Of a stretch of DNA of 64,000 nt, positions 45,818 to 53,900 are shown piece after piece. This stretch comes from Micromonospora rifamycinica. GTDB lineage: Bacteria > Actinomycetota > Actinomycetes > Mycobacteriales > Micromonosporaceae. The DNA is taken from the NCBI RefSeq assembly GCF_900090265.1, contig NZ_LT607752.1:2232001-2296000 (forward strand). The letters are read 5' to 3'. Made by a program: the position numbers and the translations under genes. The first letter of the stretch is position 1, and the number at the start of each line of letters is the position of its first letter. Below the pieces are notes generated by a model that was not told where the DNA came from, ran no database searches, and saw only the letters and a program-made list of their open reading frames with translations.

Positions 45818-46747
45818 ATGACCAGCGCCATCGTCTTTCCCGGGATGGGTCCGTGCGACTTCGCCGACGTCGCGAAGTTCATGCTCATCGACCGGGATGC
45901 CCGCGAGCTGCTCGCCGCCGCCAGCGACGCCCTGGACTACGACCTGTTCGCCAGGTACCGCGACAGCGACAGCGACTACTCCGAGTACGCCCAGGTGGCC
46001 TTCCTGGTCAACTGCCTGGCGTTGGCCCGCTGGGCGGAGCGGACCATGGACCTGCGGCCGGACCTGATCGCCGGCCCCAGCTTCGGGGGCAAGGCCGCCG
46101 CCGTGTTCAGCGGCGCGCTGGACTTCGCCGAGGCGGTCCGGATGACCGCCCGGCTGTCCCGGATCGAGACGGAGTACTTCACCGCCGAGCAACGGGGCGT
46201 GGTGACGATGTCGTTCGTCCGCACCCCGGGCGAGCGGCTGCGGGAGATCCTGGCCGAGCTGGACGAGGCCGGCGAGTGGTACGAGATCTCCTGCTACGTG
46301 GACACCGACTTCTGGATGGTGACCCTGCACGAGGAGCGCGCCGACTGGTTGACGCAGCGGCTGCGGGCCGGCGGCGGGCTGCCGCTGTACGTGATGGACC
46401 CGCCGCTGCACGCCGCCGCGTTCCAGCCGCTGCGTGACCGGGTGGAGGCGGAGCTGTTCGGGTCGCTGCGCTTCACCGACCCGCAGATCCCGGTCGTCGC
46501 CGATCAGGACGGCACGGTGTGCACCACCGCCGACGGCGTCCGGGCCATGCTGCTCGACGGGATCGTCACCCCGGTGCGCTGGCCGGAGGTGGTCGCCACC
46601 TTCCAGCGGCACGGGGTGGAGACGGTGCACGTCTGCGGACCGGACCGGTTGTGGGGCCGGGTCGGCGCCACCGTCCGCAATTTCCGGACCACCATCGTGG
46701 ACCCCCGGCGGGCGATGCGGCCGATCCGCCGCACCGTGGCCGCCTGA
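45818..46747 (+). CDS. Discrete acyltransferase for starter transfer (VinK-like)
   Basis: A 309-residue AT-fold protein: it opens with IVFPGMGP like PKS ATs and has its nucleophile in AGPSFGGKAAAV (Ser88), in place of the normal GHSxG. The second catalytic residue is probably the histidine in DPPLHAAAFQPL. In macrolactam pathways, VinK-type enzymes move an aminoacyl-beta-aminoacyl group from a discrete ACP to the loading ACP of the first PKS. Both carriers are present here (50389-50637 and the N-terminus of the large PKS), so that role fits well. The start is ATG 45818; the frame is open upstream, but that part is out of register with any conserved sequence. Confidence 0.88.
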   Translation: MTSAIVFPGMGPCDFADVAKFMLIDRDARELLAAASDALDYDLFARYRDSDSDYSEYAQVAFLVNCLALARWAERTMDLRPDLIAGPSFGGKAAAVFSGALDFAEAVRMTARLSRIETEYFTAEQRGVVTMSFVRTPGERLREILAELDEAGEWYEISCYVDTDFWMVTLHEERADWLTQRLRAGGGLPLYVMDPPLHAAAFQPLRDRVEAELFGSLRFTDPQIPVVADQDGTVCTTADGVRAMLLDGIVTPVRWPEVVATFQRHGVETVHVCGPDRLWGRVGATVRNFRTTIVDPRRAMRPIRRTVAA

Positions 46748-46771
46748 GCGCGGCAGAGCACGGAGGACGAG

Positions 46772-48316
46772 ATGACCCAGCACACCGACTACGCCCTGCA
46801 CGGCCGGTTCCTCCAGGGGCTGGCCACCGCGCCCCGGGCCACCGCCCTGCACCTGCCCACCGGCCCGGTCAGCTACCAGGAGCTGCACGCCACCGCGCTG
46901 CACTGGGCCGGGGCGCTGGCCGCCGGCCCGGACGGACCGCCCCAGGTGGTCGGCATCCTGGCCGGCAAGACCCTGGAGTCGTACGCCGGCCTGCTCGCCA
47001 CGCTGTACGTCGGCGCGACCGCCGTACCGCTGCACCCGGAGTTCCCGGCGGCCCGGACCGCGGGGATGCTCACCGCGTGCGGGGTCTCCACGCTGCTGCT
47101 CGACGAGGCCGGGTTGGCGGTCCGGGCGGAGCTGGGCGACGCGGTGGCCGGGGTGCCGGTGTTCGCGCCGGTGGTGGACCCGCGCGGCAGCGGCACCGGG
47201 CCACGGCTGTCGGTGGCCTCGGCGACGCCACTGGCCGCGCCCCGCCCCGCCGGCCCGGACGACCTGGCCTACGTGCTGTTCACCTCAGGGTCGACCGGGC
47301 GGCCCAAGGGAGTGCCGATCACCCACGGCAACCTGCGGCACTACTTCTCGCTGCTCGACGACCGGTACGACTTCGGCCCGAACGACCGCTTCTCCCAGTC
47401 GTTCGACCTGAACTTCGACTGCGCGATGTTCGACCTGTTCTGCGCCTGGGGCGCGGGGGCGAGCGTGCACCCGGTGCCGCCGGCGGCCTACCGGGACGTG
47501 CCGGCGTTCGTCGCCGAACGGCGCCTGACCGTGTGGTTCTCCACCCCGAGCGCGATCACCCTGGTCCGGCGGACCGGCCGGCTGGGGGCGGCGGCGATGC
47601 CGTCGCTGCGGTGGAGCTTCTTCGCCGGGGAGGCGCTGCACGCGGCCGACGCGGTGGACTGGCAGGCGGCGGCCCCCGGGTCGACGCTGGAGAACATCTA
47701 CGGCCCGACCGAGCTGACGGTGACCATCACCGGGCACCGCTGGTCACCGCAGACCTCCCCGGCGCTCTGCGTCAACGGCCTGGTCCCGATCGGCGCCCTG
47801 CACGACGGGCACGACGGGGTGCTGCTCGACGCGGACGGCGCGGCCAGCGAGGTGGAGGGCGAACTCTGCATCACCGGCCCGCAGCTCACCCCCGGCTACC
47901 TCGACCCGGCCGACGACGAGGGCCGGTTCCTGCTGCGCGACGGCCGGCGGTGGTACCGCACCGGGGACCGGGTCCGGCGGCTGGACAACAAGGAGCTGAT
48001 CTATCTGGGGCGGCTCGACTCGCAGGTGCAGGTGCACGGCTGGCGGGTGGAGCTGGCCGAGATCGAGCACGCGCTGCGCGGCTGCCCCGGCATCGAGGAC
48101 GCGGTGACCGTGGCCCGGGCCGGCGCGGGCGGCACCGAGCTGGTGGTCTTCTACACCGGGCGGCCGACCGCCCCGGCGGAGCTGTCCCGGCAGCTGCGGC
48201 AGATCCTGCCCAAGGGGATGCTGCCGCGTTCGTACCGGCACGTGCCGGAGTTCCCGCTGAACTCCAACCGCAAGGTGGACCGGTCCCGGCTGGCCCGCGA
48301 GGCCGCCGAGGGCTGA
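46772..48316 (+). CDS. Stand-alone adenylating enzyme; probable amino-protecting aminoacyl ligase (VinM-like)
   Basis: A 514-residue acyl/aminoacyl-AMP ligase without carrier domain. Core motifs are LFTSGSTGRPKGVP, NIYGPTELTVT, YRTGDRVRRLDNKELIYLGR and the late catalytic lysine in LNSNRKVDRSRL. The pocket region reads FDLNFDCAMFDLF. Macrolactam clusters carry two such ligases: one loads the beta-amino acid on the discrete ACP and one adds a small amino acid, often alanine, to its amine. I tentatively give the second role to this protein because the FDxxFDxxxFDLF pattern resembles the small-amino-acid type as I remember it. The gene follows the acyltransferase by 24 bp and ends the operon. The roles of the two ligases could be reversed. 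Confidence 0.85.
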   Translation: MTQHTDYALHGRFLQGLATAPRATALHLPTGPVSYQELHATALHWAGALAAGPDGPPQVVGILAGKTLESYAGLLATLYVGATAVPLHPEFPAARTAGMLTACGVSTLLLDEAGLAVRAELGDAVAGVPVFAPVVDPRGSGTGPRLSVASATPLAAPRPAGPDDLAYVLFTSGSTGRPKGVPITHGNLRHYFSLLDDRYDFGPNDRFSQSFDLNFDCAMFDLFCAWGAGASVHPVPPAAYRDVPAFVAERRLTVWFSTPSAITLVRRTGRLGAAAMPSLRWSFFAGEALHAADAVDWQAAAPGSTLENIYGPTELTVTITGHRWSPQTSPALCVNGLVPIGALHDGHDGVLLDADGAASEVEGELCITGPQLTPGYLDPADDEGRFLLRDGRRWYRTGDRVRRLDNKELIYLGRLDSQVQVHGWRVELAEIEHALRGCPGIEDAVTVARAGAGGTELVVFYTGRPTAPAELSRQLRQILPKGMLPRSYRHVPEFPLNSNRKVDRSRLAREAAEG

Positions 48317-48421
48317 GCCCACCTCCCCCACCTCCCCCACCTCCGCGCCTCCCCCGCCTTCCTTTCCCCCCAACCCTCCCCGGCCCGGACCACTCCGGGC
48401 CGGGGATCTCCATGATCGACA

Positions 48422-48479
48422 CAGTTTCGTGGTTGTAGTGGCATCCGCGCGCGCGGATGCCACTACAACCACGAAACTG
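48422..48479. repeat. 58 bp perfect palindrome
   Basis: Two 29 nt arms with no spacer, the left one beginning CAGTTTCGTGGTTGTAGTGG, meet at a CG-alternating centre. It lies between the convergent stops of the two adenylating-enzyme genes. A palindrome of this size can act as a terminator for the plus-strand operon. The lower-GC arms differ from the surrounding DNA and suggest an inserted palindromic element of REP/MITE type. Confidence 0.9.
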
Positions 48480-48503
48480 CGCGCCCAGCGCCCAGCGCCC
48501 CTC

Positions 48504-48566
48504 GGGCGGCGGGCGGCGGGCGGCGGGCGGCGGGCGGCGGGCGGCGGGCGGCGGGCGGCGGGCGGC
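48504..48566. repeat. Heptamer tandem repeat, nine GGGCGGC units
   Basis: Nine exact copies of GGGCGGC in register (63 bp), in the 316 bp non-coding gap between convergent genes. It is preceded by CCCAGCGCCCAGCGCCC and lies just after the 58 bp palindrome. The plus-strand side of the gap, 48317-48370, is a polypyrimidine run with repeated CACCTCCCCC. Slippage-prone and probably variable in copy number; no coding role. Confidence 0.95.
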
Positions 48567-48577
48567 GGCAAGGAAAA

Positions 48578-48616
48578 CCCCTGGCCGGTCCCCCTCCTGA
48601 AGGGACCGGCCAGGGG
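48578..48616 (-). terminator. Rho-independent terminator of the minus-strand adenylase gene
   Basis: Perfect 15 nt arms (CCCCTGGCCGGTCCC and complement) with a 9 nt loop. On the minus strand the stem is followed directly by TTTTCCTT, so this is a classic terminator for the gene ending at 48633. Confidence 0.92.
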
Positions 48617-48632
48617 CCGTCGGGGCGCGGGA

Positions 48633-50228
48633 TCAGCTCCGCGTGGGCTGCCCGGCGCGGGCGGCGAGCAGCCGGCGGTCGACCTTGCCGTTGGCGTTGA
48701 CCGGCAGCTCGTCGAGGACCCGCACCTGCTGCGGCACCATGTAGTCGGGCAGCGCCTCCAGGCAGAACGCGCCCAGCTCCATCTCCTCCACGCCGGTCAC
48801 GCCCTCGTCGAGCACCACGAACACGGCCAGCACCGGGTCCTTGCCCTCCTGCGGCAGCATCAGCGCGGCGGCCCCGGCGATGCCCGGGAAGTCCCGGACC
48901 CGGCGCTCCACCTCGCCCAGTTCGACCCGGTTGCCGCGGACCTTGACCAGGGAGTCGACCCGGCCGATGAAGTACAGCTCGCCTCCCTCCCCCCGGTAGG
49001 CCAGGTCCCCGGTGCGGAAGACCACCTGCCCGCTGGCCGGGTTGAGCGGGTCGGGGACCAGCGCGGCGGCGGTGGCCTCCGGGTCGTTCCAGTAGCCGTG
49101 GAACAGGGCGGCGCTGCGCAGGTGGATCTGCCCGACGACCCCCGGGGTGTCGACCGGCCGGCCGTCCTCGTCGATCAGGAGCATCTCGGCACCCGGGTGG
49201 GCGTGGCCGATGGAGATCCGGTCGACCTCAGCGGGCAGCGGGTTCGGCACGTCGGTGAAGGACGCGGCGATGGACTCGCTGCTGCCGAAGCAGTTGACCA
49301 CCCGGGCGTGCGGCAGGGCGCGGTGCAGCTCCCGCATCTCCGGCAGGGGGAAGTTCTCGCCGGAGTAGAGCACCCCACGGATCTGCTCGCCGAGCGCGGC
49401 CAGCCCGGCGAACTCGTGCCGCAGCACCCCCCGCCAGATCGACGGAACCCCGTTGACCTGGGTGGCGCCACTGTCGGCGAGGAACTGCACGAAGCGGCGC
49501 GGCCAGCGCAGCAGTGACCGGGGCACCGGCACCACGGCCGCGCCGCTGCCCAGGGCCAGACCGATGTCGAGCAGCGAGAAGTCGAACTGGAGCGGCGAGG
49601 TGGTGGCGACCCGGTCCTCGGCGGAGACGATGCCGTGCCGCAGCATGCCGCGGAAGAAGGCGAGCACGCCCCGGTGGCTCATCACCACGCCCTTAGGCCG
49701 GCCGGTGGTGCCCGACGTGAAGATCATGTAGGCCGGGTCGGTGGGCACCAGCTCGCGGCGGTGCCGGGTGCGCGGCGCGGGGGCCCGCTCGACCTGGATG
49801 CCGTCCGGGCCGAACCGGGCGGTGCCCAGCGGCGCGGGCACGGCCTCCCGGCGGCCGTCGACGGGTTGCAGGTGCAGTGCCGCCGCGGTGCTCTCGGCGA
49901 TCAGCGCGAGCCGCTGGGCCGGCGTCTCCGGGCTGACCGGGATGAACGTCAGCCCCAGCGAGGAGCAGGCCAGGAAGACGGCGATGGCGGTCGGGGAGGT
50001 GTCCGACTCCAGGATCACCCGGTCGCCGATGTCCAGGCCGAGCTGGTCGAGAGCGGCGGCGTAGCCGTCGACCCGCTGGGCGAGCTGACGGTACGACAGG
50101 GAGCCGACCTCGCCGCCGACGACGTGGATGACGGCCGGCTTGTCGGGCGTCAGCCGGGCGCCCGCCAACAGGAACTCGTGCAGCGTCTCCACCGAGGCGT
50201 GCGTGCGCGCGAAGTTCTCTCGACTCAT
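48633..50228 (-). CDS. Stand-alone adenylating enzyme; probable beta-amino acid:ACP ligase (VinN-like)
   Basis: A 531-residue AMP-forming ligase with MIFTSGTTGRPKGVV, VNCFGSSESI, FRTGDLAYRGEGGELYFIGR and the C-terminal lysine in VNANGKVDRRLL. The A4 region is SPLQFDFSLLDIG; its Asp could bind an amino group. It is divergent from the discrete ACP gene, sharing a 160 bp promoter region, so it is the likely enzyme that loads the beta-amino acid on that ACP. This assignment against the other ligase is tentative. I chose ATG 50228. It lacks a Shine-Dalgarno sequence but has TACGCT 7 nt upstream, which fits a leaderless transcript. An in-frame ATG at 50270 is the alternative. Confidence 0.86.
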   Translation of the reverse strand: MSRENFARTHASVETLHEFLLAGARLTPDKPAVIHVVGGEVGSLSYRQLAQRVDGYAAALDQLGLDIGDRVILESDTSPTAIAVFLACSSLGLTFIPVSPETPAQRLALIAESTAAALHLQPVDGRREAVPAPLGTARFGPDGIQVERAPAPRTRHRRELVPTDPAYMIFTSGTTGRPKGVVMSHRGVLAFFRGMLRHGIVSAEDRVATTSPLQFDFSLLDIGLALGSGAAVVPVPRSLLRWPRRFVQFLADSGATQVNGVPSIWRGVLRHEFAGLAALGEQIRGVLYSGENFPLPEMRELHRALPHARVVNCFGSSESIAASFTDVPNPLPAEVDRISIGHAHPGAEMLLIDEDGRPVDTPGVVGQIHLRSAALFHGYWNDPEATAAALVPDPLNPASGQVVFRTGDLAYRGEGGELYFIGRVDSLVKVRGNRVELGEVERRVRDFPGIAGAAALMLPQEGKDPVLAVFVVLDEGVTGVEEMELGAFCLEALPDYMVPQQVRVLDELPVNANGKVDRRLLAARAGQPTRS

Positions 50229-50275
50229 GGCCCGGAGCGTAGCGGCGGCCCCGGCCGTGCCCACCCGCATCGACC

Positions 50276-50292
50276 CCCCTAGCCGCCCCTTA
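50276..50292 (-). promoter_or_regulatory. Cluster box in the adenylase/ACP divergent promoter
   Basis: On the minus strand this is TAAGGGGCGGCTAGGGG, the best match in the window to the shared motif. It lies 48-64 bp before the adenylase start codon, the position expected for an activator if that transcript is leaderless. The ACP gene has a TAGCGT hexamer at 50350-50355 on the other side. Confidence 0.6.
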
Positions 50293-50388
50293 CCCCGACC
50301 TGCCGGCGACCGGAGATTTGTCGGGTCGTCACCGCCTGACAGCCGTTGTTAGCGTCTTCCTCACCCTGCACCGGAAGGAATCGCGGAC

Positions 50389-50637
50389 ATGTGGGATCAA
50401 CGGTTCGAGGCCATCCTGCGCCAGCACCTGCCCTTCCTCGACGCCGAGGAGCCACTGCTGGGCGACACCAGCCTGCGCGACTCGGGCCTGGACTCCCTCG
50501 CCATGGTCGAACTGCTGGCGACGCTCGAGAGCGAGTACAACGTGCGGTTCGTCGACGAGGCGATGTCGATGGAGACGTTCGCCACCCCGCAGACGCTGTG
50601 GGGGGTCATGACCGAGCTGCTCGGCGCTCCCGTCTGA
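50389..50637 (+). CDS. Discrete acyl carrier protein for the starter unit (VinL-like)
   Basis: An 82-residue ACP. Ser36 in the GLDSLAMVELL motif is the phosphopantetheine site; an acidic helix and LESEYNVRF follow as usual. A GGAAGGAA ribosome site precedes the ATG. In macrolactam clusters a free ACP of this kind carries the beta-amino acid while it is adenylated, capped with a small amino acid and passed to the PKS loading ACP. All matching partners are nearby. It shares a promoter region with the adenylating enzyme and ends at a strong hairpin. Confidence 0.93.
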   Translation: MWDQRFEAILRQHLPFLDAEEPLLGDTSLRDSGLDSLAMVELLATLESEYNVRFVDEAMSMETFATPQTLWGVMTELLGAPV

Positions 50638-50650
50638 CCGACCCGACCCG

Positions 50651-50692
50651 CGGAAAGGTCCCGTGACCGGAGCCGGTCACGGGACCTTTCCG
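50651..50692. terminator. Bidirectional hairpin terminator between ACP and aldo/keto reductase genes
   Basis: Perfect 20 nt arms (CGGAAAGGTCCCGTGACCGG and its complement) with a 2 nt centre. It sits 14 bp after the ACP stop and about 106 bp before the stop of the convergent reductase gene. Confidence 0.92.
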
Positions 50693-50798
50693 TGCGGCGG
50701 GGGAGGCCGGCCCGCGCCAGGGGCCGGTGCCGACTCCCCGACTGCGGCCACCTCGTCGGGCGTCCGCCGGCCCGCGTCGGGGCCGGCGGGTCGACCCG

Positions 50799-51665
50799 TC
50801 AGCGGCCGATCTTGTCCAGCTCGGCGAGGTCCTCGTCCGACAGGGCGAGCCCCGCGCCGACGACGTTCTCCCGCAGGTGGGCCACCGACGAGGTGCCGGG
50901 GATGAGCAGGATGTTCGGCGACCGGTGCAGCAGCCAGGCCAGGGCGACCGACATCGGCGTCGCGTCCAGCCGGGCGGCCACCGCCGAGAGCGCCGCGGAC
51001 TGCAACGGGCTGAAGCCGCCGAGGGGGAAGAACGGCACGTAGGCGACCCCCTGCTCGGCCAGCGCGTCGATCAGCGCGTCGTCCTGGCGGTAGGCGAGGT
51101 TGTAGAGGTTCTGCACGCACACGACCGGCGCGATCTGCTGCGCCTCGACGACCTGTTCCGCCGTCGCGTTGCTCACCCCGAGGTGCCGGATCAGGCCCTC
51201 CTGGCGGAGTTCGGCGAGCGTCCCGAACGCCTCGGCGAGTGAGCCGGGCCGGGTGCCCTGGGCGTCGCCCAGCCGGAGGTTGACCAGGTCGAGCACGTCG
51301 AGGCCGAGGTTGGTGAGGTTCTCGTGCACGGCCCGGCGCAGCTCCGCCGGCTGCCGGGCCGGGGGCCACCCGCCCTGCGGGTCGCGGGTCGCGCCGACCT
51401 TGGTCACGATGTGCAGCGCCTGCGGGTAGGGGTGCAGAGCGGCCCGGATCAGCTCGTTGGTGACGTGGGGGCCGTAGGCGTCGCTGGTGTCGATGTGGGT
51501 GACGCCGAGGGCCACCGCCTCCCGGAGGACGGCGAGCGCGCCGTCCGGGTCGGCCGGCGGCCCCATCACCCCGGGGCCGGCGAGCTGCATGGCGCCGTAG
51601 CCGAACCGGGTGACCGTCAGATCGCCCAGCGTCCAGGTGCCGCCGGGGAGGGACGTGGAGGACAT
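50799..51665 (-). CDS. Aldo/keto reductase
   Basis: A 288-residue NADP(H)-type aldo/keto reductase. Catalytic residues are visible in HIDTSDAYGPH (Asp, Tyr) and HIVTKVG (Lys). GVSNATAEQV and LIPGTSSVAHLRENV are the usual cofactor-side motifs. It starts at ATG 51665 with AAGGA just upstream, divergent from an HxlR regulator across 135 bp. Such pairs are commonly a self-contained aldehyde or quinone-stress module. It may be unrelated to the macrolactam, though it sits inside the starter-unit region. Confidence 0.92.
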   Translation of the reverse strand: MSSTSLPGGTWTLGDLTVTRFGYGAMQLAGPGVMGPPADPDGALAVLREAVALGVTHIDTSDAYGPHVTNELIRAALHPYPQALHIVTKVGATRDPQGGWPPARQPAELRRAVHENLTNLGLDVLDLVNLRLGDAQGTRPGSLAEAFGTLAELRQEGLIRHLGVSNATAEQVVEAQQIAPVVCVQNLYNLAYRQDDALIDALAEQGVAYVPFFPLGGFSPLQSAALSAVAARLDATPMSVALAWLLHRSPNILLIPGTSSVAHLRENVVGAGLALSDEDLAELDKIGR

Positions 51666-51739
51666 GGTTCCTTACCTCGGATCTTCGTCGTCGGGCCAGG
51701 CGGTGCCTGGCGGGTGCCGGTTCCACTATCGTCAGGTAG

Positions 51740-51789
51740 CTTCCTGACGGGAAGTAGGCACCTACAGGTGCGTAACATTCCGACGGGAA
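51740..51789. promoter_or_regulatory. Probable HxlR operator array
   Basis: Between the divergent reductase and HxlR genes there is CTTCC-TGACG-GGAAG (51740-51754), a perfect dyad GCACCT-AC-AGGTGC (51758-51771) and a second TTCC-GACG-GGAA (51778-51789). The two TTCC/GGAA dyads are alike and 37 bp apart. The second is just before the HxlR ribosome site, which fits autoregulation. Confidence 0.6.
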
Positions 51790-51800
51790 AGGAAGACGCG

Positions 51801-52244
51801 GTGACGACGATGACGGCGGCCGAGCAGCGGTCCCGGGCCAAGGCGGAGTATGACGCGTTCGTGGCGCGGTGCCCCAGCCGCGACCTGCTCGACCGGATCT
51901 CCGACAAGTGGGTGGTGCTGGCGCTGGCCGCCCTGCGCGGCGACGGCGCGCAGCCGTTCGGCGCCGACTGCTCCGGCGAGCCCCGGCCGATGCGCTACTC
52001 GGAGCTGGCCCGCCGGATGGCCGGGGTCAGCCAGAAGATGCTCACCCAGACGCTGCGCTCGCTGGAACGCGACGGGCTGGTCGCCCGCACCGTCACGCCG
52101 ACGGTGCCGGTCACCGTCACCTACGAGCTGACCGACCTCGGCCTCTCCCTGCACCAGGTGATCCGTGGCCTCAAGGGGTGGGCCGAGGCGCACATGGACG
52201 AGGTCTTCACCCACCGCGCGACATACGACGCCCGCACCGGCTGA
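51801..52244 (+). CDS. HxlR-family transcriptional regulator
   Basis: A 147-residue winged-helix regulator of the HxlR/DUF24 type: an early cysteine in VARCPSRDLLDRISDKWVVL, then RYSELARRMAGVSQKMLTQT and LRSLERDGLVARTVTPTVPV. The N-terminal Cys could sense electrophiles or oxidants, as in relatives. A second Cys in the DCSGEPR insert is less usual. The start is GTG 51801, after GGAAAGGAAG. It most likely represses the divergent aldo/keto reductase and itself through the dyads between them. A hairpin overlaps its stop codon. Confidence 0.92.
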   Translation: MTTMTAAEQRSRAKAEYDAFVARCPSRDLLDRISDKWVVLALAALRGDGAQPFGADCSGEPRPMRYSELARRMAGVSQKMLTQTLRSLERDGLVARTVTPTVPVTVTYELTDLGLSLHQVIRGLKGWAEAHMDEVFTHRATYDARTG

Positions 52245-52264
52245 CCGGCGGGCGCGGGCGTCGT
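52225..52264. terminator. Hairpin between HxlR and aminopeptidase genes
   Basis: 11 nt perfect outer arms (ACGACGCCCGC/GCGGGCGTCGT) plus an inner CCGG/CCGG pairing. The left arm is inside the end of the HxlR gene, and the convergent hydrolase stop is at 52275. Confidence 0.75.
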
Positions 52265-52274
52265 ACCGGTCGGC

Positions 52275-53171
52275 TCAGAGCTTGTCGAGGAACTGGGTGA
52301 GCAGCTCGGTGAAGCGCTCCGGCGTCTCCAGGTGGGGCAGGTGGCTGGCGCCCTCGACGACCTCCCAGTGCGCCCCGGGGACGAGGTCGGCGAAGGGCCG
52401 GGCCGCCGCCGGGGTGACCTCGTCGTGCTCGCCGGTGATCACCAGGGTCGGCGTGTCGATCTGCGGCAGCCGGTCGACCAGCGAGTAGTCGCGCAGCGTC
52501 CCGGTGATGCAGAACTCGCTCGGCCCGTTCATCGTGTGGTACACCGTCGGATCGCTGTTGATCTCCATGAAGGTGGCCATCAGCTCCGGCGGCAACGGCT
52601 TGCACCGGCAGACGTGGCGTTGGTAGAAGACCATCATGGCGGCCTTGTAGGCCGGGCTGTCGGTGGTGCCGGCGGCCTCGTGCCGGCGCAGCGTCGCGTC
52701 CACCCCGGGTGGCAGCGCCGCCCGCAGCACGTCCAGCTCCGTCAGCCACAGCGGGTACGACGCGGGCGCGTTGGCGATCACCAGACCCCGCAGCCCGGCC
52801 GGCCGCCGCACCGCGTGCGCCGCCGCCAGCACCCCGCCCCAGGACTGCCCGAACAGCACGTACTCCTCGGCGATGCCGAGCCGGCCCAGCAGGTTGTCCA
52901 GCTCGTCGAGGAACAGCTCCACCGTCCAGAAGTCCGCCCCCCGGTCCCGCAGGTGGGTGGAGCCGCCGTTGCCGAGCTGGTCGTAGTGCACCACCGGCCG
53001 GCCGGATCGGCTCAGCCCGGCCAGGTTGAGCAGGTAGTCGTGGCTGCTCCCCGGGCCGCCGTGCAGCACCACCAGCGGCGGCCGGTCGCCGGGCAGCTCA
53101 CCGGTGACCCGGTACCAGGTCCGGTACGCGCCGAACTCGACGGTGCCCTTGACGGTCGGTGCCAGTGTCAT
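52275..53171 (-). CDS. Proline iminopeptidase-like alpha/beta hydrolase (VinJ-like deprotecting aminopeptidase)
   Basis: A 298-residue serine peptidase of the S33 family. It has the oxyanion motif HGGPG (residues 37-41), nucleophile Ser110 in FGQSWGG, Asp in ITGEHDEVT and His in GASHLPHLE. In macrolactam pathways the VinJ-type enzyme removes the N-terminal protecting amino acid from the finished chain so that the beta-amine can close the ring. The gene follows the TE-containing PKS directly, which fits that late step. ATG 53171 has GGGAG about 8 nt upstream. An in-frame GTG at 53195 would overlap the PKS stop codon (GTGA) and is a real alternative. Confidence 0.9.
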   Translation of the reverse strand: MTLAPTVKGTVEFGAYRTWYRVTGELPGDRPPLVVLHGGPGSSHDYLLNLAGLSRSGRPVVHYDQLGNGGSTHLRDRGADFWTVELFLDELDNLLGRLGIAEEYVLFGQSWGGVLAAAHAVRRPAGLRGLVIANAPASYPLWLTELDVLRAALPPGVDATLRRHEAAGTTDSPAYKAAMMVFYQRHVCRCKPLPPELMATFMEINSDPTVYHTMNGPSEFCITGTLRDYSLVDRLPQIDTPTLVITGEHDEVTPAAARPFADLVPGAHWEVVEGASHLPHLETPERFTELLTQFLDKL

Positions 53172-53191
53172 GTCGTCCACTCCCGCTGTCG

Positions 53192-53900
53192 TCACTGCGC
53201 GATCCAGTCCCGTACCACCTCGGCGGTCGTGCCGACCCGACCCTCCATCATGGTGAAGTGGTCGCCGGGCACCTCCCGGAGCGTGTGCGGGGTCTCCCAG
53301 GTGGCCCGCCACCCGTCGTCGTCGCCACCGGCCACGATCGACTCCTGCGGCCGGACGAAGAGCACCGGCGGGTCGATCGCCTCGACCGGGCAGCTCTCCA
53401 GCAACCGGATGTAGCGGCCCATCGCCGAGAGCCGGGCGCTGCTGAACTCGCCGAAGGTGGCCTCCTTGGCCAGCAGCGACTCCAGCATGTGGGTGAAGAA
53501 CGTCGCCGTGGTGCTGCCGGTGGTCAGGTAGGTGTCCAGCAGCACCACCCCGGTCGGGCCGTGCCCCTGCCGCGCCAGCTCACCGGCGGTGGCGTGGGCG
53601 AACAACCCACCGGAGGAGTAACCGACGATCACGTACGGCCCCTGCTCGGCGATCGGGCGGACCATCTCGGCGAAGACCCGTACCGCCGCGTCGGCGGAGG
53701 CGGGCAGGCTGTCGTCGCGGCCGAAACCGGGCACCGGCAGCGTCCACACGTCCCGGGTGCCGCCGAACTCGGCGGTGAACCGGGCGTACTGCTGGTCACC
53801 GCCGAGCGCCATCGGCGAGGGGAAGCAGACGATCGTCGAGCGCTGGTCGCCACGGGCGAGCCGGCGGGGCGCGGGGACCTGCGGCAGGTCGTCAGGTCCG
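53192..53900 (-). other. PKS B terminal thioesterase domain
   Basis: About 235 C-terminal residues form an alpha/beta hydrolase: [13 protein letters not shown], nucleophile Ser in [13 protein letters not shown], Asp in VVLLDTYLT, and His in VPGDHFTMM. It should cyclise the chain by attack of the freed beta-amine. Confidence 0.9.

Noticed and set aside
48504..48566. Possible CRISPR array
   Set aside because: The units are adjacent heptamers without spacers, so this is a simple tandem repeat.
46772..50228. NRPS modules
   Set aside because: The two adenylating proteins have no condensation or fused carrier domain. With the discrete ACP and VinK-like AT they fit the macrolactam starter pathway better.
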